Origin: an uncultured Lachnospiraceae bacterium
GTDB lineage: Bacteria > Bacillota > Clostridia > Lachnospirales > Lachnospiraceae
Direction: 5' to 3'
Length of the DNA stretch: 9,272 nt
Assembly: GCA_902797785.1 (NCBI GenBank)
Contig: CADBUD010000208.1
Span: forward strand, 1 to 9,272
Under the pieces are notes generated by a model, which did no database searches, was not told the origin of the DNA, and was given only the letters and a program-made list of their open reading frames with translations. The position numbers and the translations under genes were made by a program. The first letter of the stretch is position 1. Every line of letters begins with the position of its first letter. Below, piece after piece: positions 1-5,716 of this stretch.

Positions 1-49
1 ATAAAAATAAAATTACATTTTAAAAATCCAAAAAAAGGAGTGCATTATT

Positions 50-1558
50 ATGAGAAAACAATTCATGTCCATGGCGCTTGCCCTGTCTCTGGCAGTTACC
101 GGTGTAAGCGTCGTACCGGAAAATCTTTCCCTTGTCTATGCCACCGAAACAACAACTGCTGAAGATTCACCGATCACCAGTATCCCGCTTTTTAAAAACG
201 CCTATGATTTTCGTACCTACATTGATAATGCGGATTCCGATCATGCCTACAGCATCCAGGAAACAATCACAGACAATTGGAATGGCGTCGGCGGTGTCCA
301 TCAGTTCACCGCGCCACAGGACGGAACACTGATCTATTATACCTTCTCACCAGAAGCCTATGTACATGGCAAAATTTTCAGTGATTCTTCTTTAACGAAC
401 CTTATGAAAGAATCTTGCATGGCATCTACCAGAGAAGCGGTCGCAGAAGTCTCTGTCAAAAAAGGAGTGACCTACTATTTCCGTCAGGAACGCTGGAACG
501 GAACAGCAGATATCACAGCCACTACCTACATTGGCTTGATTCCATCTCAGACCTCCGTACCATGCGTGACGCCGACGACCAATTATAATAAAGATGGAAA
601 TGTCGAAGTGAGTGCTGTCACATCCGTTGAAGAATTTAAAAGCATGCTTCCAAATCTGACCGGAACAGAAACGATCGTAAACCAAAAATGGACTGGTGTT
701 TCTGAAGTTCACAGTTTTTCTGTCGAAAAAACCGGATGGCTGCTGGTATACAGCTATAAAGAAGATGAGAACCTCAATCTGAAAATCTTCTCTGACAAAG
801 CTCTCAGCTCCATGATTCTTAACACCCAAAAGAAAACCATGTCAGAAGAACCGGATGCCATCTGGGTAGAGCCGGGAACCTACTATTTTTATTCTGAGCG
901 CTGGAATGGAGCCGATGACTTGGACGTTCCGCAGGTCACTTATCTTGGATTTATTGATGCAGAAAATTATCTTTCCGCCTCAGCTCCTGTGCTAAGCAGC
1001 GACAAGACCACCAGCAGTATCACCTTCAATACCAAGACAGCTGGCAGCATCCGCATCATGCCAGGTCTTCCGGAGCCTTCCATTATCAACAGTGATGACT
1101 TCTGGCAGATCAATACCCGTGTCAATATGCTTCAAAATACCAATACCTATACTGCCACCGCAAATGGATCTTATGTTGCGCGTTTCCAGGATAATGCTTC
1201 TAAAATGTATTATATGATTCCATTTACCATCTCCGGAATCGAAACCAAGCAGCCGGAAACCCCAAAAGTCAAAGTCAAAAAGCCTAGCGCTAAACCGGTA
1301 ATCAAAAGCGCGGTAAATGTAAAGGGAAAGAAAATCAAAATCACTCTGAAAAAGAAGGTCAGCGGTGCCACGGGATATCAGATTTCTTATGCTGCAAACA
1401 GCAAATTCAAAAAGGCAGTGACCAAGAAATTTAAAAAGACCTCCATCACACTGACGAAATTAAAAAAGAAAAAGACCTATTATATTCGCGTCTGCGCTTA
1501 TAATTCTGCCGGAAGCGGTAAATGGAGCGCTGTAAAAAAAGTTAAAATCAAGAAATAA
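50..1558 (+). CDS. Secreted protein with duplicated unknown module and Lys-rich fibronectin III-like C-terminus
   Basis: The 502-residue product is probably exported. It starts with a basic n-region (MRKQF), a hydrophobic stretch at residues 7-22 and a likely signal peptidase I site after VYA at residue 31. Residues 52-166 and 194-302 are two copies of one module, sharing W-x-G-V, VH-x-F, KIFSD, YYF-x-x-ERWNG and TY-[IL]-G pieces. Residues 315-400 look like another beta-rich segment. Residues 412-502 resemble a fibronectin type III domain (GYQISYA, KTYYIRVCAYNSAGSGKWS) and are extremely basic. No LPXTG motif or C-terminal membrane anchor is visible, so the protein may be released or held electrostatically on the wall; that is inference. 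The ATG at 50 follows AAGGAG at 35-40 with good spacing. I do not recognise the duplicated module and assign no enzymatic function. The gene stands alone on the plus strand and converges on the redox pair at 1648-2720. Confidence 0.88.
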   Translation: MRKQFMSMALALSLAVTGVSVVPENLSLVYATETTTAEDSPITSIPLFKNAYDFRTYIDNADSDHAYSIQETITDNWNGVGGVHQFTAPQDGTLIYYTFSPEAYVHGKIFSDSSLTNLMKESCMASTREAVAEVSVKKGVTYYFRQERWNGTADITATTYIGLIPSQTSVPCVTPTTNYNKDGNVEVSAVTSVEEFKSMLPNLTGTETIVNQKWTGVSEVHSFSVEKTGWLLVYSYKEDENLNLKIFSDKALSSMILNTQKKTMSEEPDAIWVEPGTYYFYSERWNGADDLDVPQVTYLGFIDAENYLSASAPVLSSDKTTSSITFNTKTAGSIRIMPGLPEPSIINSDDFWQINTRVNMLQNTNTYTATANGSYVARFQDNASKMYYMIPFTISGIETKQPETPKVKVKKPSAKPVIKSAVNVKGKKIKITLKKKVSGATGYQISYAANSKFKKAVTKKFKKTSITLTKLKKKKTYYIRVCAYNSAGSGKWSAVKKVKIKK

Positions 1559-1575
1559 CGAGGATAAAGAAATAA

Positions 1576-1618
1576 TGCGCCGGATTTTGGTCATTGAAAA
1601 CGACCAAAATCCGGCGCA
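1576..1618. terminator. Perfect 17-bp hairpin between convergent genes, probable bidirectional terminator
   Basis: Arms 1576-1592 and 1602-1618 are perfect inverted complements around a 9-nt loop (1593-1601). It lies 17 nt past the stop of the plus-strand secreted protein and 29 nt past the stop of the minus-strand split-barrel gene, which is the expected place for a shared terminator. The flanks are not ideal: on the plus strand no T-run follows. On the minus strand the stem is followed by ATTATTTCTTTAT, a broken T-rich tract, so it should work better for the minus-strand operon. The arm carries the CCGGATTTTGGTC string that recurs, degraded, at 2805-2817. Confidence 0.75.
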
Positions 1619-1647
1619 AGGCATATAGGTTCCTGCCTTAAGCAAAC

Positions 1648-2040
1648 CTAAAACTTGATTATCTCCGGCTCACTTGTAAATGAGCTGAATACAGCTGTTG
1701 CATCTTTGAAATAGAATACCTCTGTATTGCCATCGTCAGCGGAATACATCTTCTGAAGAGATGGGTAGGCATCCAGCATGGACTGTCTGGCCTCTCTTCT
1801 ATCATCCTCCACCAGCTCACCGGCAACCCGAAGCCAAGTTCCCTCTTTGAACGCACAGACCTCTACCTTTGGATTGGCATGAATCTGCTTGGACACGTCC
1901 TTTACCTTTCCTGTCTGGATATACAGTTTTCCCTCAAAAATATGAGCTGTTCCAAACGGTCTTACCCGCGGTTGATCCCCCTCTACTGTCGCCAGATAAT
2001 ATGTTCCTGCTTCTTTTAAAAATTTTTCTACTTTTTCCAT
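1648..2040 (-). CDS. Pyridoxamine 5'-phosphate oxidase-like FMN-binding split-barrel protein
   Basis: This 130-residue protein belongs to the small PNPOx-like split-barrel family, soluble flavin-binding proteins whose substrates are mostly unknown. Visible family features are the N-terminal helix (MEKVEKFLKEAG), the first strand pair YYLATVEGDQPRVRPFG, then a strand-rich core (KLYIQTGKVKDVSKQI, VEVCAFKEGTWLRVAGE) and a C-terminal FYF-x-x-ATAVFSSF segment. Length is typical for these stand-alone proteins. The start at 2040 is chosen because AAAGGAG lies 10 nt or less upstream (about 2050-2056) and the family begins here; the open frame extends further to 2280 only by overlapping the upstream gene in another frame. 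It lies 59 nt after the stop of the flavoprotein gene on the same strand, so the two are probably co-transcribed. It is unlikely to be a true PdxH, which is longer; a general flavin oxidoreductase role is only inferred. Confidence 0.87.
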   Translation of the reverse strand: MEKVEKFLKEAGTYYLATVEGDQPRVRPFGTAHIFEGKLYIQTGKVKDVSKQIHANPKVEVCAFKEGTWLRVAGELVEDDRREARQSMLDAYPSLQKMYSADDGNTEVFYFKDATAVFSSFTSEPEIIKF

Positions 2041-2099
2041 CTTGATTTCTCCTTTCGCATTATCGTGCATGAACTTGCTCCGCACTACTTTTTCTTTGA

Positions 2100-2720
2100 T
2101 CACTCCATAATAAAATGGGTCCACGCATGCTCTTCTGTCTTTGGAAGGCCAATTTTTTCTTTCCCAAGCGCAATGCTCTTCATCAAAAATGACATATTCC
2201 TCGCCAGCACCCGCATGGTCTGCAGTCCTTCCAGATCCTTCTCTGCCTGCCCTTTTTCCCTTCCATGAACACAGTTCCAATACTGACTTGAGGCAATCGG
2301 CATATTGCTGATGGTAAAATATTTGTTCAGCTCATCAAATGTTGCTGAACAGCCTCCACGTCTGGCAACCACTACACTCGCACCGACCTTCATCGCCTTA
2401 TCAAAACTTGTGCTGTAGAACAACCTGTCTAGACAGGCAATCAATGTCGCATTGGCCGAAGCATAATATACTGGTGATGCTACGATCAGTCCATCCGCTT
2501 CTTCGAACTTTGGCGCAAGCTCATTTACAACATCATCAAATACGCATTTTCCTTTGCTCGCACAGGTTCCACAGGCAATGCATCCCCGAACATTCTTATT
2601 TCCAATCTGTACTGCCTCTGCTTCTACTCCTTCCTCCGCGAATGTCTTAAGCAGCTCATTTACTGCGATGGTCGTGTTTCCACCCACACGCGGACTTCCA
2701 TTAAGAATCAATACCTTCAT
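2100..2720 (-). CDS. Flavodoxin-fold NAD(P)H-dependent reductase, iron-sulfur flavoprotein-like
   Basis: This 206-residue protein has a flavodoxin-like fold. The opening MKVLILNGSPRVGGNTT holds the FMN-phosphate loop (GSPR-x-GNT), and SPVYYASANATLIACLDRLFY (about residues 82-102) is the second flavin-contact region of NADPH-dependent FMN reductases. Residues C47, C50, C53 and C59 form C-x2-C-x2-C-x5-C, matching the compact cysteine motif of iron-sulfur flavoproteins (Isf family), so a 4Fe-4S cluster next to FMN is likely. Such proteins are cytoplasmic electron-transfer or oxygen/peroxide detoxifying reductases of anaerobes; the physiological partner cannot be read from sequence. The ATG at 2720 is supported by GGAGG at 2731-2735; an upstream in-frame extension to 2774 has no such site. 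It is the first gene of a probable two-gene operon with the PNPOx-like gene downstream. Confidence 0.88.
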   Translation of the reverse strand: MKVLILNGSPRVGGNTTIAVNELLKTFAEEGVEAEAVQIGNKNVRGCIACGTCASKGKCVFDDVVNELAPKFEEADGLIVASPVYYASANATLIACLDRLFYSTSFDKAMKVGASVVVARRGGCSATFDELNKYFTISNMPIASSQYWNCVHGREKGQAEKDLEGLQTMRVLARNMSFLMKSIALGKEKIGLPKTEEHAWTHFIME

Positions 2721-2776
2721 TTTCCATATTCCTCCATATTCTGGTTTTGTGAGTTTGTTGCTGCCGATGCACACGG

Positions 2777-2782
2777 ATTATA
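2777..2782 (-). promoter_or_regulatory. Candidate -10 box for the flavoprotein operon
   Basis: The minus strand reads a perfect TATAAT here, 57 nt upstream of the flavoprotein start codon. No good -35 element stands at 16-18 bp spacing, so this may need an activator, or it may be coincidental. It lies directly downstream of the degenerate hairpin after the kinase gene, which suggests that the redox pair is transcribed separately from the kinase. Confidence 0.4.
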
Positions 2783-2792
2783 TAAGGAAAAT

Positions 2793-2817
2793 GCCGCTTT
2801 CAGCGACCAAAATCCGG
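2793..2817 (-). terminator. Weak hairpin downstream of the sensor kinase gene
   Basis: On the minus strand a 6-bp stem (GTCGCT with AGCGGC, one G-T pair) closes a GAA loop at 2793-2807, followed by ATTTTCCTTAT. It is preceded by CCGGATTTTGGTC (2805-2817), the same 13 bases as the arm of the strong hairpin at 1580-1592. It looks like a degraded version of that terminator: the opposite long arm is missing. It sits about 50 nt past the kinase stop, where a terminator would be expected. Confidence 0.4.
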
Positions 2818-2868
2818 TACACTCTTATATTTTATTCTTATATGGTAATAATTGCAACAAAACTTTTT

Positions 2869-4218
2869 TCATTTTTCTAAATCTTTCCTACTTTCCTCTG
2901 TCCCCTTTGGAATATGAATTGTGACACAAAACATTCCCTGACCGGCAAAAATCTTACAGATTCCACGATTTTTTTCCACTTTTTCTTTTAGATTGGTTAT
3001 CCCAATTCCATGCTCGCGGTGAAGATCCTCTTTCGTCGTCAGAAACACCCCATCCTTCCTTCTTGGTTCTACGCTGAATGGATTCTTTTCAATGATGGAA
3101 AATCTGTTGTTTGTGATTGCGATTTTTAACTCTATATATTTTTGTTTTCCTTTTTCGCAAGCTTCTATTGCATTATTCAAAACATTTGATACGATCTCCA
3201 CCAGATCTTCATCTGAAATCCCAAAACAATTCAGCTCTTCTGTATGTTCCAGATCGAGCTTTAAGAAAATATCTTTTTTGTAGCATTCTACATTCTTTTG
3301 ATTCAAAATAGAATTTAGAATGGCATGACCTGTTTCAATTTTGTTGCGTTCTTCCCAAATGGCGTTATTTAACTTTTCTACATAGCTTTCCAGTCTCTCA
3401 TATTCCTTGTACTTTACCAGTCCGGAAATACAATAAATATGATTGTTGAACTCATGTATCTTTTTTCTCTGTCGTTCATATCTGTCAGAAAATTCTTTAC
3501 ACTTTTCCGCTTCTACCTTTAGCTTCTGGTAAATCCCCTGTTTCTTCCGCTCAACGAATCTGTAATCTATCAGCATATGAAGGAACATATAAACAATCAC
3601 ATTGATGGATACAATTCCAAGAATTATGATCAGCAGGATTAAATTTCCTTTTCTGTTTTCCATTTCAAAAAAGACTTTGTTTGTGATTTCAACAAAGATC
3701 ATCGCTGTAAGAGAAAACAGAATGATATTTCCCCATTCTTTCGGCCTTACGACTTTGACCTTCTTCTCATTCAACATTTGACAGACTAAAATACAAATTC
3801 CCATTTTAGAAATGATAGAAATCGATCCGTCGAGCAGAACATAGATGTACTTTTTATGCAGCATCAACTGAATCATCATATCTGCAAAAAAATAGAATCG
3901 CAAATAGGAAAGGAGCGCTGACAAAAGAAGGGAGCTTTCCAAATAGATCGTCATCCCCGGAATTTTCTTTTTCCATTTTGTCCAGCAGCATAGTTTCATC
4001 ACCAGCAGATCAGCAATGACCAGAGACAGCAGCTTGATCGCGCCGTGGTCGAACAACAGCCCTTCTATGACTGTATTGGATAGGGTAAGAAAGATTGAAA
4101 TTAGGAAATCATCTCTTCCATTAAAAGTTTTTCTAAACAGTCCCTCAGAAATGCCCTCTCTAAAACGTATAAAATCAACACGAAAAACCGAGTTATAAAA
4201 TTTTTTTAGCAATGACAA
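2869..4218 (-). CDS. AgrC-like GHKL sensor histidine kinase (six-pass membrane protein)
   Basis: With the start chosen here the product is 449 residues, membrane bound. Six hydrophobic segments lie at about residues 37-56, 60-79, 89-115, 124-148, 164-184 and 193-217, followed by a charged helical linker. The phospho-acceptor region reads KKIHEFNNHIYCISGL with His255, matching the H-[DE]-x-x-NH form of AgrC/CitA-like kinases. The ATP-binding domain shows the N-box NVLNNAIEAC (345-354) and a G-box in HGIGITNLKEKV (403-414). The lack of a classic DxGxG box is normal for the HATPase_c_5 (GHKL) group. Family members usually sense peptides or other extracellular cues and phosphorylate LytTR-type regulators, but none is present here. 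The start is TTG at 4218, preceded by AGAGGG at 6 nt. The frame stays open to a TTG at 4353, yet that extension lacks a ribosome binding site and overlaps a good promoter. Confidence 0.88.
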   Translation of the reverse strand: MSLLKKFYNSVFRVDFIRFREGISEGLFRKTFNGRDDFLISIFLTLSNTVIEGLLFDHGAIKLLSLVIADLLVMKLCCWTKWKKKIPGMTIYLESSLLLSALLSYLRFYFFADMMIQLMLHKKYIYVLLDGSISIISKMGICILVCQMLNEKKVKVVRPKEWGNIILFSLTAMIFVEITNKVFFEMENRKGNLILLIIILGIVSINVIVYMFLHMLIDYRFVERKKQGIYQKLKVEAEKCKEFSDRYERQRKKIHEFNNHIYCISGLVKYKEYERLESYVEKLNNAIWEERNKIETGHAILNSILNQKNVECYKKDIFLKLDLEHTEELNCFGISDEDLVEIVSNVLNNAIEACEKGKQKYIELKIAITNNRFSIIEKNPFSVEPRRKDGVFLTTKEDLHREHGIGITNLKEKVEKNRGICKIFAGQGMFCVTIHIPKGTEESRKDLEK

Positions 4219-4270
4219 TGTTATCCCTCTTTCACATTTAAAATACCGTTTTTGGAAAAACGCACCTAAG

Positions 4271-4301
4271 AGTATATACACTATTTTCCCTTTTTTGGCA
4301 A
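4271..4301 (-). promoter_or_regulatory. Probable promoter of the sensor kinase gene
   Basis: On the minus strand TTGCCA (4296-4301) is followed after exactly 17 bp by TATATA (4273-4278), with TATACT overlapping at 4271-4276. Transcription would begin near 4263, giving a leader of about 45 nt before the TTG start at 4218. Its position inside the longest possible reading frame is the main reason for rejecting the upstream TTG at 4353. Confidence 0.6.
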
Positions 4302-4361
4302 GAGCCTTTTCGCAAAACAACCTAAACAACAGGAAAAACAACACGAACAGCAAAAAAATGG

Positions 4362-4390
4362 TTACATTTACATTTTTTATTTACATTTTT
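4362..4390. repeat. Short direct repeats TTTACATTTTT overlapping the glycosyltransferase promoter
   Basis: The 11-mer TTTACATTTTT occurs at 4367-4377 and again at 4380-4390, a 13-bp period, with a further partial copy TTACATTT at 4362-4369. The second copy contains the -35 box of the promoter at 4380-4408. The arrangement could be a regulator-binding site, but the sequence is very T-rich, so chance or DNA-curvature effects are also possible. Confidence 0.45.
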
Positions 4391-4408
4391 CCTTCTTTTC
4401 AGTAAAAT
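4380..4408 (+). promoter_or_regulatory. Probable promoter of the glycosyltransferase pair
   Basis: TTTACA (4380-4385) and TAAAAT (4403-4408) are separated by exactly 17 bp and lie 56 nt upstream of the ATG at 4464. Each box differs from the sigma-70/sigma-A consensus at one position. The region is divergent with the kinase promoter at 4271-4301, whose -35 lies about 80 bp away. Confidence 0.6.
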
Positions 4409-4463
4409 ATATAGGAAGAGCGCATCCGTGCGGTATCATATCAAAAGCCATGGAGGAAAAATC

Positions 4464-5660
4464 ATGCGGATTTTATTTTATCGGTATAACAGTATCTGTG
4501 AACCGGGAATTATTTCAGCGTTCCAGACCTTAGGACATGAGATTCATGAAATCACGGAGGAAATATACAAAAAAAACATTACTCCGGCAGAGCAGGTGGA
4601 TCTGCTTGGCCGACATCTTTTTGAAACATCGTTTGATTTTGTTTTTTCTATTAATTTTTATCCTGCGATTTCAGAAGTATGCAATGTTTTTAAGCTTCCC
4701 TATGTCTGCTGGATTGTTGACAGTCCGGTTCTGTCTCTTTATACAGATTCGATTCAAAAACCATGGAACCGGATTTTTCTGTTCGACAAATCCTTATATG
4801 AAGAATTTTCCCCCAAGAATCCAACGGGAATTTTTCATCTTCCACTTGCCTGCGATCTGACCCACTATGATTCTGTCTGCCGGAAAATCTCAGAGGAAGA
4901 TCGTCAGCGCTTCTCCTCCGAAATTTCCTTTGTCGGAAGTCTGTATAGTGAAAAATGTCCCTATGACCAGCTTTCTCTTCCTGATTATGTCAAAGGCTTT
5001 TGTGACGGTCTGATCGAAGCACAGGTAAAAATTTATGGTTATAATTTTTTGAAGGATTGTATTTCGGATGAATTACTGACAGAGTTTCTACGCTTTACTC
5101 CGATCAAAGAGATGGTTCCAGACCGTTCCGACACCGACTACAAAGCCATTGCCGCAAGCTATTATCTGGGAAACAAAGTATCTGAGCGGGAACGATTCTA
5201 TACCTTTTTGGCTTTATCCCAGAAATTTTCTGTCGATCTATATACCCGCAGCGATACCTCCCAGCTTCCTAACCTTCAAAACAAAGGAGGCGCAAAGACT
5301 CTGACGGAAATGCCTTTGATCTATCATTTGAGCAGGATCAATTTAAATATCACCACCAAACCGATTCAGACTGGTCTTCCTCTTCGTATTTTTGATATTT
5401 TAGGATGCGGCGGTTTTTGTCTTTCTAATTACCAGCTTGAAATTCCTGAATATTTCGAAATTGGAACAGATTTAGATGTATATACCAGTCTGGAAGAATT
5501 GGAAGAAAAAGCTGCCTTCTATCTGGAACACGAATCTCTGCGCAGGGAAATCGCAGAGCATGGATATCAGACGGTCAAACAATATCATACCTACGAAATC
5601 CGGCTTCAAGAAATGCTTTCTATGATCTACCCTGCCAAAGGAGCTGCTCCTACAAAATAA
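4464..5660 (+). CDS. DUF3880/CgeB-like glycosyltransferase, first of a tandem pair
   Basis: This 398-residue soluble protein has the two-domain layout of GT-B enzymes. The N-terminal part resembles DUF3880 (FDFVFSINFYPAISEVC at 57-73, LPYVCWIVDSPVLSLYT at 78-94). The C-terminal part resembles Glyco_trans_1_2 (MPLIYHLSRINLNITTKPIQTGLPLRIFDILGCGGF, about 283-318, then SNYQ, EYFE). Proteins of this group transfer sugars onto surface polymers or flagellin and are frequent in such loci; donor and acceptor cannot be read from sequence. The ATG at 4464 is preceded by GGAGG at 4452-4456 with 7 nt spacing; a GTG at 4428 in the same frame has no comparable site. It is followed after 56 nt by a clear paralogue, so the two are probably one operon and may act in sequence or on different positions of one glycan. 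Confidence 0.85.
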   Translation: MRILFYRYNSICEPGIISAFQTLGHEIHEITEEIYKKNITPAEQVDLLGRHLFETSFDFVFSINFYPAISEVCNVFKLPYVCWIVDSPVLSLYTDSIQKPWNRIFLFDKSLYEEFSPKNPTGIFHLPLACDLTHYDSVCRKISEEDRQRFSSEISFVGSLYSEKCPYDQLSLPDYVKGFCDGLIEAQVKIYGYNFLKDCISDELLTEFLRFTPIKEMVPDRSDTDYKAIAASYYLGNKVSERERFYTFLALSQKFSVDLYTRSDTSQLPNLQNKGGAKTLTEMPLIYHLSRINLNITTKPIQTGLPLRIFDILGCGGFCLSNYQLEIPEYFEIGTDLDVYTSLEELEEKAAFYLEHESLRREIAEHGYQTVKQYHTYEIRLQEMLSMIYPAKGAAPTK

Positions 5661-5662
5661 AT

Positions 5663-5691
5663 GCGCCCCGGATTTTCACGCTCCGTGCGCC
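5663..5691 (+). other. Imperfect hairpin between the two glycosyltransferase genes
   Basis: Immediately after the first gene's stop, GCGC at 5663-5666 pairs with GCGC at 5687-5690 and CGG at 5669-5671 with CCG at 5683-5685, with a small internal bulge. No T-run follows, so it is a poor intrinsic terminator; it could be an mRNA-processing or stability element in a co-transcribed pair. The left side, ATGCGCC then CCGGATTTT, resembles the arm of the terminator at 1576-1592. Confidence 0.4.
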
Positions 5692-5716
5692 TTGAAGATA
5701 AAAAGAGAGGTTCATT

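Noticed and set aside
392..829. 145-residue minus-strand frame inside the secreted protein gene
   Set aside because: It is opposite a well supported coding region, shows no domain or ribosome binding site, and its composition is explained by the plus-strand codons.
2041..2280. N-terminal extension of the split-barrel protein
   Set aside because: The extension overlaps the flavoprotein gene in a different frame, has no family resemblance, and a good ribosome binding site supports the start at 2040.
4428..4463. GTG start upstream of the first glycosyltransferase
   Set aside because: It lacks a clear ribosome binding site, while GGAGG at 4452-4456 directs initiation to ATG 4464, where the homologous second protein also begins.
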